A DNA stretch of 64,000 bases. Source: Lichenicoccus sp965277665 (GTDB taxonomy: Bacteria > Pseudomonadota > Alphaproteobacteria > Acetobacterales > Acetobacteraceae). The DNA lies in assembly GCF_965277665.1 (NCBI RefSeq), contig NZ_OZ255835.1, forward strand, positions 3,906,001-3,970,000, read 5' to 3'. The notes below the pieces were generated by a model. That model ran no database searches, had not been told where the DNA came from, and saw only the letters and a list, made by a program, of their open reading frames with translations. Both the position numbers and the translations under genes were made by a program. Position 1 is the stretch's first letter; each line of letters opens with the position of its first letter. Shown here in pieces: positions 50,809 to 58,414 of this stretch.

Positions 50809-53463
50809 ATGGCGAAGTCGATCGCGGCGCGCCAGAGCGCGCATCAGGGCGCGGCCCAGCCGTTTCTGGGCTACTTCGACGGCTTCTCCGAGCGGGAGGC
50901 GCGCGGCTGGGCGATCGATGCGCGGCCGGCCGCGGAAGCCGTGCGCCTGCATGTGCTGATCGACCACCAGGAGGTCGCGACCATCCTGTGCGACCGGCTC
51001 CGCCACGACGTGCAGGCGGCACTCGGCCATCCGACGGGGCTGCTCGGCTTCTCGTTCATGGTGCCGGACCGCTTCGTGGATGGCGAACTGCACGCCCTGG
51101 CGTTCCGCTTCACCGACCGCAGCGTGGTGCCGTTCATCGATCCGGCGCGTCCCGAGGACTTCGCCGAGGAACTCGAGTTCGTCCTGCACCGGGCCTACGA
51201 GTTCTCGAGCTTCATCGACGGCATGAAGCAGGGCGCGTTGCGCGGCTGGGTGCAGCGGGTCGATGCGGATACGCGCGAGCGCACCGGCGGCTGCCACATC
51301 CTGCTCACGTCGAACGGCGCGCGCATCGCGCAGGTCAAGGCGGACCGCTATCGCGGCGATGTCGCCGCAGCACTCGGCGGCGATCCGAATTGCGGCTTCG
51401 AAATCATCCTGCCGCAGCAGTACCGGCGCGGCGGCGCGCAGACCCTGCGCTTCGTGGTGACTCCCGACAACCACGAGCTGTCGGGCAGTCCGCTCACGAC
51501 GTTGCTGGTCGACGATGCGCTCGAGGCCCGCCTGCTCGACATGCAGGACATGGTGGACCGGCTGTATGGCGACATCACGCATCTGCGCACCAGCATCGCC
51601 AACGTCATGCCGACGCCGACCTACTCGCTCGGCGACTATGACCGCTGGGCGCGGCGCTACTACGACCGGTTGCGCGCCCGCGTCGCCGGCGCCCGGGAGC
51701 GGCGCGCGGCCGAGACGGATGGGCCAGGGACGGATGGCCCAGGGACGGACAGGCCAGGGACGGATAGCGCGGGGACGGGCGGCGGGGCGGCCGAGCCGCT
51801 GGTCAGCATCCTGTGCCCGACCTGGCGGCCGATGCTGTCGGACTTCGTGGCGGCGGTGGATTCCGTGGTGGCCCAGACCTGGCGTCACTGGGAGTTGATC
51901 ATCATCGACGATGGCGGACGCGCGCCGGAGATCACGGCGCGGATCGAGGCCTACTGCGCGGCCGATCCCCGCATACGCTGCATCACGCTGGACAAGAATG
52001 TCGGCATCAGCGGCGCCACCAATGCGGGTCTGGAGGCCGTCCGCGGCGAGTATGTCGCGTTCTTCGATCATGACGACCTGCTGGTCGATGTGGCGATCGA
52101 GGTGATGCTGACGGCAGCAACGGCGACCGGCGCGCGCGTGCTGTATTCGGACGAGGACAAGATCGACCAGGTCGGCTACTTCCTGGAGCCGAACCTGAAG
52201 CCCGACTGGAACTACCGCTATGTCCTGGGCTGCAACTATGTCTGCCACCTGCTGTTCGTCCACGCCGCCACCTTGTCGGAGGTCGGTCCGTTGCGTCCGG
52301 AATATGACGGTGCCCAGGACCACGACCTGATCCTGCGCCTCTCTGAGGCGGTGCCGGCCTCGGCAATCCACCATGTCCCGGAAGTACTCTACCACTGGCG
52401 CAAGACTCCGAACTCGACGGCGGTGGATGTCTCCAGGAAGGGCTATGCCATCAGTGCCGGGGTGCGATGCGTGTCCGATCATCTGCGCCGGCGCGGCATC
52501 CGGGCCAAGGTCAGTTCGATCCGCGGACTTACCCTGTATGGCATCAAGTGGCTCGACCAGGCGCAGCCCTCGGTCACGATCATCATTCCATTCAAGGACC
52601 AGATCCAGACGACCCAGCGCTGTCTGGACGCGCTGCTGGCCAACACCCAGTACAAGAACTTCGATATCATCCTGGTGGACAACTGGTCGGTGACCAGCGA
52701 GGCGCTCGATTTCCGCAAGCGGCTGGCGCGGCGCAGCCGGGTGAAGTTCATCACCGTGCAGGAAGAATTCAATTTCTCCCGCCTGAACAACATCGCGGCA
52801 AGGCAGAGCCAGTCGGACTTCCTGTTCTTCATGAACAACGACGTGTTCGTGAGCGATGCGTCCTGGCTTGCCACCATCGTGGCCGAAGCGCAGGCCTCGC
52901 CGGAGGTCGCCATCGTCGGCGGCAAGTTCCTGTATCCGAACGAGACCATCCAGCATGCCGGCGTGGTGGTGGGTCCGGACGGGGTCGCGGCGCACGCGCA
53001 TCGCGGGCTGCCCGATACCGACTACGGCTATATCGGACGCGCGATGCTCAGCCACGAGGTCAGTGCGGTGACCGCGGCCGGCATGCTGATCCGGTCTTCG
53101 GCGTTCCGCGAGGCCGGCGGCTTCGACGAGGAGCAGCTGAAGATCGCCTACAACGACATCGACCTGTGCCTGAAGGTGCGCATGGCCGGGCATCGGGTGA
53201 TCTGGTGCGCGGAATTCATCGCAGCCCATCACGAGAGCCTGTCGCGCGGCAGTGACGACCAGCCGGCGCACGAGGCCCGCTTCTTCCGGGAGACCCAGGT
53301 CATGCTCAAGCGCTGGAGCGACGTGGCGATCTTCCGGCACGACCCGTTCTACAGTCCGTTCTTCACGGTGCAGCGGCAGCCGTTCTTCGACCTGGTGGAT
53401 CCGGCGCTGCTGGAGCAGCCTGACCTGGGTCAGGACCGCTCCGCGATCGCAACCCACTCATAG
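50809..53463 (+). CDS. Large glycosyltransferase with two GT2 domains
   Basis: 884-residue cytoplasmic protein with three parts. The N-terminal 280 residues hold two related beta-rich modules (LGYFDGFSEREARGWAIDA and SFIDGMKQGALRGWVQRVD). The first GT2 domain is at about 328-560 (VSILCPTWRPML, FFDHDDLL, YSDEDKID), and the second at about 585-830 (VTIIIPFKDQIQTTQRCL, FLFFMNNDVFV, GGKFLYPNETIQHAGVVVG). A repetitive Thr-Asp-Gly-Pro linker (about 302-326) joins modules and GT. Such proteins usually build O-antigen, capsule or glycan chains with alternating linkages. ATG at 50809 is preferred over an upstream start in Arg-rich sequence. Confidence 0.92.
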   Translation: MAKSIAARQSAHQGAAQPFLGYFDGFSEREARGWAIDARPAAEAVRLHVLIDHQEVATILCDRLRHDVQAALGHPTGLLGFSFMVPDRFVDGELHALAFRFTDRSVVPFIDPARPEDFAEELEFVLHRAYEFSSFIDGMKQGALRGWVQRVDADTRERTGGCHILLTSNGARIAQVKADRYRGDVAAALGGDPNCGFEIILPQQYRRGGAQTLRFVVTPDNHELSGSPLTTLLVDDALEARLLDMQDMVDRLYGDITHLRTSIANVMPTPTYSLGDYDRWARRYYDRLRARVAGARERRAAETDGPGTDGPGTDRPGTDSAGTGGGAAEPLVSILCPTWRPMLSDFVAAVDSVVAQTWRHWELIIIDDGGRAPEITARIEAYCAADPRIRCITLDKNVGISGATNAGLEAVRGEYVAFFDHDDLLVDVAIEVMLTAATATGARVLYSDEDKIDQVGYFLEPNLKPDWNYRYVLGCNYVCHLLFVHAATLSEVGPLRPEYDGAQDHDLILRLSEAVPASAIHHVPEVLYHWRKTPNSTAVDVSRKGYAISAGVRCVSDHLRRRGIRAKVSSIRGLTLYGIKWLDQAQPSVTIIIPFKDQIQTTQRCLDALLANTQYKNFDIILVDNWSVTSEALDFRKRLARRSRVKFITVQEEFNFSRLNNIAARQSQSDFLFFMNNDVFVSDASWLATIVAEAQASPEVAIVGGKFLYPNETIQHAGVVVGPDGVAAHAHRGLPDTDYGYIGRAMLSHEVSAVTAAGMLIRSSAFREAGGFDEEQLKIAYNDIDLCLKVRMAGHRVIWCAEFIAAHHESLSRGSDDQPAHEARFFRETQVMLKRWSDVAIFRHDPFYSPFFTVQRQPFFDLVDPALLEQPDLGQDRSAIATHS
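51714..51773. repeat. Four 15-bp tandem repeats inside the double-GT2 gene
   Basis: Units of the form GACGGATGGGCCAGG at 51714, 51729, 51744 and 51759, with a few substitutions, encoding a (Thr-Asp-x-Pro/Ala-Gly)n linker between the N-terminal modules and the first GT2 domain. In-frame slippage would alter linker length without a frameshift. Confidence 0.8.
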
Positions 53464-53624
53464 AGCCGCTTATTTTCACCCCCAAGCCGAGCCTGCGGCG
53501 TGCCTCATGCCCGGGCTTGTCTGCCTCGTCGCCACCATAAAGTGATGGCCGGTTGCACTCCGCGATGGCTTTGCGTCGCCGTTTTCGTTAACGTATCGCA
53601 AAGACCTATCGTGTGGAGTGAGGG

Positions 53625-54926
53625 ATGCGGCAGGCCATGCCGGGCATCGTTGTCCTGCTGGTTGCGGGGCATCCTGCCGATGCGGCGAGCTACCGGCCTG
53701 CCGATGCGGCGAGCTACCGGATCGTGTCGCCGGTGACCGCCTGCATCGATCCGCGTTCGACCCTCGCACTCAGTGATGCGGCGCTCAGCGGGGCGGCGCG
53801 CGTCGGGCAGCGCTCGCCGGCATGGCGGGGGGCGGTGCAGCGCCAGGGCCATTGCGTCGCGATCGAGCCCGGTGCGCACTGGGAGCGCATCCTCGGCGCC
53901 GGCCCGTTGATGCTGCTGCGCCGCACGCCGCCGATGCCGGGCCTGCCGCCGCTGTATTTCCCCGCCGGGTCGGCGAGCCTGGTTCCGGACGGCAAGCCTG
54001 CACCCGACCAGCCAGATCCCGGCCCGGCAAATTCCGTGGCGGCCGCGGGTCCGCCCGCCCAGGAGCCGGAGCCTGCCACCGACGCGGCCGGTGCCGCAGA
54101 CAGCCCGATCCGGACCGAGCCGCTGCCGGCGCCAGCCACCGCAACTCCCCCGTCCACCTTCCCGTCAGCCTTCCCGTCAACCCAGGCAGAGGCCCTGCCG
54201 ATGCCCGGATCCCAGGGCGATGCCGACGTGTCGCTGATGGACGTCACCACCAACTCCGCGACTCTGGGACGGGCGATGCAGCAGGGCTACGTCGTCGGCT
54301 TCGCCGCCGCGATGCTGCTGATCGTGCTCTTGCTGGCAATCGTCGCCGGCATTGCCTGGGCGATCCTGCGGAACACCCGGCTGTCCCGTGCAGCGCGCCT
54401 GCCGGGCCATGGCCCGCACGCGACCGCCGGGCTGTCGCCGGCGCTGTTGGCGGGGGCGGCCCCGACCGCGACACGGCGCATCGTGTTGAGCGACGAGACC
54501 CGTCACCTGGAGACGACACCCGCGCATCCGGCCTCGCGGGCCTCGCCGCAACCGTCGCACCCCGAGCTTGCGCTGCCACCGGCGACGGCCCCGCCACCGG
54601 CGGATGCGACGGACTTCGGCCGCCACTGCATCGCCCTGCTCGACAAAGCGGGTTGGCAGACCAGCGTGCGGCCGATCGCCGGCCAGGGCATGCCGGATCT
54701 GGTGGCCGAGCGTGACGGACGGGTGATGGCCCTGCAATGCCTGCCGGTCGAACCGGCAGTCGACGAGGAGGCAGTCGATTGCGCCTGCATGGCGCGCGAA
54801 CGGCAGCAGGCGGACTCGGCGGCCATCGTGTCGGACGCCTCGTTCACGGCGCCGGCGAAACGGCTGGCCCTGCAGGCCGGCATCGCCCTGCTGCATGCAG
54901 ACGAGTTGGCAGCCTTCGCCGCCTGA
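53625..54926 (+). CDS. Membrane-anchored protein with C-terminal Mrr-like nuclease-fold domain
   Basis: 433 residues. N-terminal signal-like segment (1-20), a 24-bp duplicated stretch coding PADAASYR twice (17-32), a conserved-looking outer domain to about 120, a long Pro/Ala-rich linker, one transmembrane helix (223-247), a second Pro-rich linker and a C-terminal domain (329-430). The last domain follows the Mrr-cat/restriction-endonuclease pattern: FGRHCIALLDKAGWQTSVRPIAG, DLVAERDGRVMALQC, AAIVSDASFTAPAKRLALQAG. Asp358 is kept, but the usual Gln-Cys-Lys is Gln-Cys-Leu (371-373), so nuclease activity is doubtful. Function unknown. Confidence 0.78.
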   Translation: MRQAMPGIVVLLVAGHPADAASYRPADAASYRIVSPVTACIDPRSTLALSDAALSGAARVGQRSPAWRGAVQRQGHCVAIEPGAHWERILGAGPLMLLRRTPPMPGLPPLYFPAGSASLVPDGKPAPDQPDPGPANSVAAAGPPAQEPEPATDAAGAADSPIRTEPLPAPATATPPSTFPSAFPSTQAEALPMPGSQGDADVSLMDVTTNSATLGRAMQQGYVVGFAAAMLLIVLLLAIVAGIAWAILRNTRLSRAARLPGHGPHATAGLSPALLAGAAPTATRRIVLSDETRHLETTPAHPASRASPQPSHPELALPPATAPPPADATDFGRHCIALLDKAGWQTSVRPIAGQGMPDLVAERDGRVMALQCLPVEPAVDEEAVDCACMARERQQADSAAIVSDASFTAPAKRLALQAGIALLHADELAAFAA

Positions 54927-55087
54927 GAGGCTGTTTGCAAACACCTGCTGCTGGCGATCCGACGCGCCCTTTCTGTGCTCCGGTGCTCACCGCCAGGAGG
55001 CGGCTCCGCTCCGGTGCTCGGAAAGTCACGCCGGGCGCGACCCTGCGTGTCGCTCTCATCCAGCATCAGGCGTTTTCAAACAGCCTC
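54927..55087. repeat. 160-bp terminal-inverted-repeat element, copy C
   Basis: Termini GAGGCTGTTTGCAAACACCT...GCGTTTTCAAACAGCCTC. Same layout and interior as copies A and B but more diverged, including paired changes of CC to GG at the tips that keep the arms complementary. It starts immediately after the TGA of the Mrr-like gene. TGA is also found just after its right end, so a 3-base target duplication is possible. The last 32 bases encode the C-terminus of the convergent DUF4112 gene. Confidence 0.8.
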
Positions 55088-55568
55088 TGAGGCACCGGAT
55101 CGGGCTCGGCGTCAGGTCCCGCCGCGGACGTGGCGGTCGATCAAGCGCGGCAAGACGGACGCAGCCGACGCGGAAGATGTCCATGTTGCGCAGATTGGCC
55201 TTGAAGGCGACGTCGAAGAGGTCGCCGGCGATGGGGACGCTGCCGGCGGCCGTCTCGATGGCGATGTTGCCGAGCATCCGGGCAAGTGCGGTGCGTGGGA
55301 GGCCCAGCTGCCACGCCTCATAGACGATGTAGAGCGAGATCGCCCCCAGGGCCGCATCGCCGACACCCGGCGGCAGGCCGATGACGCTGTTGAGGCCGAA
55401 CCGGAAGCGGCTGCCCGGCAGGCGGAACGCGCCGTCCATCAGCCAGGCGAGGCGGCGCAGGCGCGCGAGCCGGCGCGTGACATCGGCAGCGCCGGCGGCC
55501 GTGCGACCTCGCGCAAAGCCGCCATCGCGCAGGACGCCGTCGAAATCTCCGTCATAGAGGCGGGCCAT
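55056..55568 (-). CDS. DUF4112-type protein with a repeat-derived C-terminus
   Basis: About 170 residues from the ATG at 55568, which has AAGGA ten bases upstream; ATGs at 55589, 55628 and 55631 are alternatives. DUF4112 marks: LARLRRLAWLMDGAFRLPGSRFRFGLNSVIGLPPGVGDAALGAI and LARMLGNIAIETAAGSVPIAGDLFDVAFKANLRNMDIF, with a central hydrophobic stretch. Probably an inner-membrane protein of unknown role. The final residues (RGCLKTPDAG) and the stop codon are encoded by the end of repeat copy C, so the natural C-terminus has probably been replaced. Confidence 0.82.
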   Translation of the reverse strand: MARLYDGDFDGVLRDGGFARGRTAAGAADVTRRLARLRRLAWLMDGAFRLPGSRFRFGLNSVIGLPPGVGDAALGAISLYIVYEAWQLGLPRTALARMLGNIAIETAAGSVPIAGDLFDVAFKANLRNMDIFRVGCVRLAALDRPPRPRRDLTPSPIRCLRGCLKTPDAG

Positions 55569-55670
55569 GCGGCGGGTCCTTCGAGCCATAACCGGAAATC
55601 CAGAGATGGCGCTGCCGGCTTGCCGCATCAATGGTCACGGGCCGGTGGATCGTTCGGCCGGCCGATCAAC

Positions 55671-56096
55671 CTATCGGCACACGTGGGTGTAGCCGTCGGC
55701 GCCGATATAGGTCGCGGTCAGCGGATCGTAGCAGGCGAAGCTGGCGCAGATGCCGCTCGAGGCGACACGGGCGCCCTGGACCTGGCTGCCGATGGCATTG
55801 CGCTCGCGTGCCTCGCGACCGCAGAGCGGCGTGTCGGGGGCCGCCGGCGGGTCGTTGAACAGCATCGGCTTGCCGTTCTCGTCGAGCGGTGCCGAGGCCG
55901 TGGGGAGCGGCGTGCCGGTCTGCGCGGGTGCCAGCGGGCCGGCGGGGGGCGCCGGAGCCGCGCTTGTCAGCGGCTGCCGAGGCTTCGGCGCGGGGGGCGC
56001 CGCCGAGCAGCCTGCTGCGACAAGCAGCACCGACAGGACGCGCAGCGTGCGACAGGGTTGGAACGCGCCGGCAAAGCCGGCCGGGAAGGGGATCAT
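55671..56096 (-). CDS. Lipoprotein with BA14K-like C-terminus
   Basis: 141 residues from ATG at 56096. Signal peptide with lipobox (LRVLSVLLVAAGC, Cys near residue 30), a Pro/Ala-rich mature linker, then a Cys-containing C-terminal segment CASFACYDPLTATYIGADGYTHVC that resembles the BA14K-like repeat of alphaproteobacteria (YDP-x-TGTY-x-G-x-DG-x-C). Probably outer-membrane or periplasmic. No strong ribosome-binding site. The longer antisense-rich frame to 56570 overlaps the MAPEG gene and is rejected. Confidence 0.75.
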   Translation of the reverse strand: MIPFPAGFAGAFQPCRTLRVLSVLLVAAGCSAAPPAPKPRQPLTSAAPAPPAGPLAPAQTGTPLPTASAPLDENGKPMLFNDPPAAPDTPLCGREARERNAIGSQVQGARVASSGICASFACYDPLTATYIGADGYTHVCR

Positions 56097-56189
56097 GGCT
56101 GTCGCGACTCGGATCGGGTACGGGATGTTTGCATTCCGGCGCCGGTTGCTCCAGCCATGTCCGCAAATCGACTGGCTGAGTGTGCGACT

Positions 56190-56573
56190 ATGATCTCGAA
56201 GCCCCTGGTGGAAGGCCTGACCGAGCTGCGGCTGCTCGGAGTCGCCGTGGTGATCGGACTGCTGCAGCTTGCCTGGGCGGCAAGCCACCAGAATGAGCCG
56301 CAGGTGATCTATGGCGCCGCGGCGCGGCTGCGCCGGGCGATGGCGAATTTCCTCGAGACGTTCCCGCTCTTCGCCGCTTCGGTGCTCGCCGCCGTCGCCC
56401 TGGGCCGTACCGGTGCGACCACGCTGGCGGGGGCATGGCTCTACGTGGTTGCGCGCGCGGTCTATGTGCCGCTCTATGCCTTGAACCTGCCGGTCCTGCG
56501 CGGCCTGGCCTGGTTCGCGGCGCTGATCGGGATCGTGCTCGAATTGCTGGCACTGCTCGGCCCGCTGCATTGA
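56190..56573 (+). CDS. MAPEG-family membrane protein
   Basis: 127-residue, four-helix MAPEG (membrane-associated eicosanoid/glutathione metabolism) family protein. Typical pattern: helix 1 ELRLLGVAVVIGLLQLAWAA, the loop RLRRAMANFLETFPLFAASVLAAVALGR and ARAVYVPLYALNLPVLRGLAWFAALIG. Bacterial members are poorly characterised; some act as glutathione transferases. ATG at 56190 fits the family N-terminus; 56157 would add 11 residues. Divergent from the BA14K lipoprotein gene. Confidence 0.88.
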   Translation: MISKPLVEGLTELRLLGVAVVIGLLQLAWAASHQNEPQVIYGAAARLRRAMANFLETFPLFAASVLAAVALGRTGATTLAGAWLYVVARAVYVPLYALNLPVLRGLAWFAALIGIVLELLALLGPLH

Positions 56574-56662
56574 TCCGGGCGCCGCGGTCGCCAGGCCCGG
56601 TCGGCGGTCCCGGTCGCCAGGCCCGGTCGACAGGCAGCCGCCGCACCTGACGAGATTCGTGT

Positions 56663-58105
56663 TCAGGCCGCTGCCACCGAGGCGATACCGGTCTGTCCGT
56701 GCCGATCATGCAGCGGCAGCAATGCCGCCCCCAGCGCTGCCGCATGGTCGCCGCTGCTGCCGTGCAGCAGTCCGGGTGCCTTGCGTGACCTCGGTGTGGC
56801 CGCCTGCAGCAGCGGGCCGAGCCGGCCCAGCAGGGCCGCGATGATCGCGCGCGGCAGGTTGCCGTCCAGGATGATCGCCTGCACGTCGAGCACCATCGCC
56901 ATCGACAGCATCGGCATCACCAGCGCGTCGGCGCAATCCTGCAGCCACGCATCGACCAGGCCCGGATGGTCGCGCAGTACCGCGTGCAGTTGGGCGGCCT
57001 TGGTGATGGTGATGCCGTTCGCCTGCAGGTGGCGGATCAGGGCGGAGCCGGAGGCGCGGTCCTGCAGGGTGGTCGATCTGCTCCCGGCTGGACGGTTGAC
57101 CGGCAGGGACGAGTGCTGCACCGGGATCAGGCCGATATCGCCGGCATTGCCGGTGACCCCGCGACGATACGCGCCGTCGAGCACCGCGCCGCCGCCGATC
57201 GAGCTGTTGATGTAGATGCAGGCGAAGTCGTCGAGCTGCCGGCCGTGGCCGTGGAACAGCTCGGCGATCGCGACTGCGGCCCCCTCGCTTTCGACCAGCA
57301 GCGGCAGGTCGAGCAGCGGCTGCAGGTGCGCCGCCAGGTCGTAGCCGAGCCAGGCCGGCGCGTCAGCGCCTGCTTGGGAATGACCCGCGTCAGCGCCTGC
57401 TTGGGAATGACCCGCGTCAGCGCCTGCTTGGGAATGACCCGCGTCAGCGCCTGCTTGGGAATGACCCGCGTCAGCGCCTGCTTGGGAATGACCCGCGTCA
57501 GCGCCTGCTTGGGAATGACCCGCGTCAGCGCCTGCATCGGCACCGTCCTGCAGCCCGCGATCGAGCTCAGCGCTACGCCAAGTGCCGATGTTGAATGGCA
57601 AGGCGAGGCCCACGCCGACCAGGCGGTCGCGGCGCCCCTTCGGGACCGACCGCCGGATCTCGCTGATGCCGCGCATCGCAAGCTCGAGCGCTTGCGCGGG
57701 TTCCGGAAACAGGCAGTCATAGCGCCGGCTCTTCAGCACCGCGCCGGTGAGGTCGACCAGCAGCGCATCCACCGAGCGGCGGCCCAGCTTGATGCCGATC
57801 GAATAGGCACCCCCCGGCTCCAGGCGCAGCAGCGTCGCCGGCTGGCCGCGCTGGCCCATGCGCCGGCCGCGGCTGCTGACCAGGCCTTGCGCCGCCAGTC
57901 CGAGCACGATCTGGCCGACGGTGTTCTGGGTCAGGTTGAGGTGGCGCGCGAGGTCTGCCTTCGAGGCCTCGCCCAGCCGGCGCAGCCAGGTCAGCAGGCG
58001 GCGCTCGTTGAAGCGCCGCACGGCGCTGGAATTGCTGCCCTGCCGGGCAACGTTCGGCTCGGGCTCGCTGCTCAGATCGCTGCCGGGATGATCCGCTCTA
58101 CGCAT
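56663..58105 (-). CDS. ROK-family transcriptional regulator with in-frame repeat insert
   Basis: 480 residues. N-terminal winged helix (about 28-85: RFNERRLLTWLRRLGEASKADLARHLNLTQNTVGQIVLGL) and a ROK sugar-kinase-like domain (ACIYINSSIGGGAVLDGAYRRGVTGNAGDIGLIPV). The kinase ATP motif is degenerate (SIGIKLGR) and the zinc CxCGxxGC cluster is missing, so it is a regulator rather than a kinase. Residues about 190-250 consist of six GADAGHSQA repeats inserted in the ROK fold. Divergent from the oprB/smo genes, which it probably controls in response to a sugar or polyol. Confidence 0.9.
   Translation of the reverse strand: MRRADHPGSDLSSEPEPNVARQGSNSSAVRRFNERRLLTWLRRLGEASKADLARHLNLTQNTVGQIVLGLAAQGLVSSRGRRMGQRGQPATLLRLEPGGAYSIGIKLGRRSVDALLVDLTGAVLKSRRYDCLFPEPAQALELAMRGISEIRRSVPKGRRDRLVGVGLALPFNIGTWRSAELDRGLQDGADAGADAGHSQAGADAGHSQAGADAGHSQAGADAGHSQAGADAGHSQAGADAGHSQAGADAPAWLGYDLAAHLQPLLDLPLLVESEGAAVAIAELFHGHGRQLDDFACIYINSSIGGGAVLDGAYRRGVTGNAGDIGLIPVQHSSLPVNRPAGSRSTTLQDRASGSALIRHLQANGITITKAAQLHAVLRDHPGLVDAWLQDCADALVMPMLSMAMVLDVQAIILDGNLPRAIIAALLGRLGPLLQAATPRSRKAPGLLHGSSGDHAAALGAALLPLHDRHGQTGIASVAAA
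57361..57536. repeat. 27-bp tandem repeat, six full units plus a partial
   Basis: Units start at 57361, 57388, 57415, 57442, 57469 and 57496, appear identical by eye, and are followed by a partial unit at 57523. Each begins CGTCAGCGCCTGCTTGGGAA. The period is a multiple of three, so the ROK frame is kept. Near identity suggests recent expansion by slippage and probable length variation between strains. Confidence 0.92.
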
Positions 58106-58414
58106 CAGGACGCTCGCTCGCCGATCTTGCCGCCGGCCAGCTGTCCTGATCGCACCTCACCCGCGGCAAGGAAAGACGAATTCTTAACTCTCGGTGAATT
58201 AGTTAACTTGACGTCATGTCCTGCGCATGAGACTGACTGCCGGACGGGCGATTTCGCTGCGGTACCGTGAGGGCCAGCGCATCATCCTTCCGCGGGGAGT
58301 GGGGTCAAGCCGGTTTCGTTGCTTATTCGGCCCAGTGTGGCGGGAACATCACAGCAATCTGATCGCCCGTGGTGTAGAGAAAAAGACGTCAAGAAGAGTT
58401 TTGGAGGAAACAAC
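58106..58414 (+). promoter_or_regulatory. Divergent control region between the ROK gene and oprB
   Basis: 309 bases without a gene. Notable: the inverted repeat TTAACT-N11-AGTTAA at 58184-58206, a candidate ROK operator; a -35-like TTGACG at 58208 overlapping the palindrome TGACGTCA (58209-58216); and an oprB ribosome-binding site GGAGG at 58403-58407. The remaining sequence shows no clear promoter or RNA structure by eye. Confidence 0.45.

Noticed and set aside
50776..53457. 893-residue antisense frame over the double-GT2 gene
   Set aside because: Shadow of third-position GC bias; the sense protein has two complete glycosyltransferase domains.
57361..57536. Regular 27-bp repeats considered as a CRISPR array
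   Set aside because: The units are directly contiguous with no spacers, lie in frame inside a ROK gene, and no cas genes are present.
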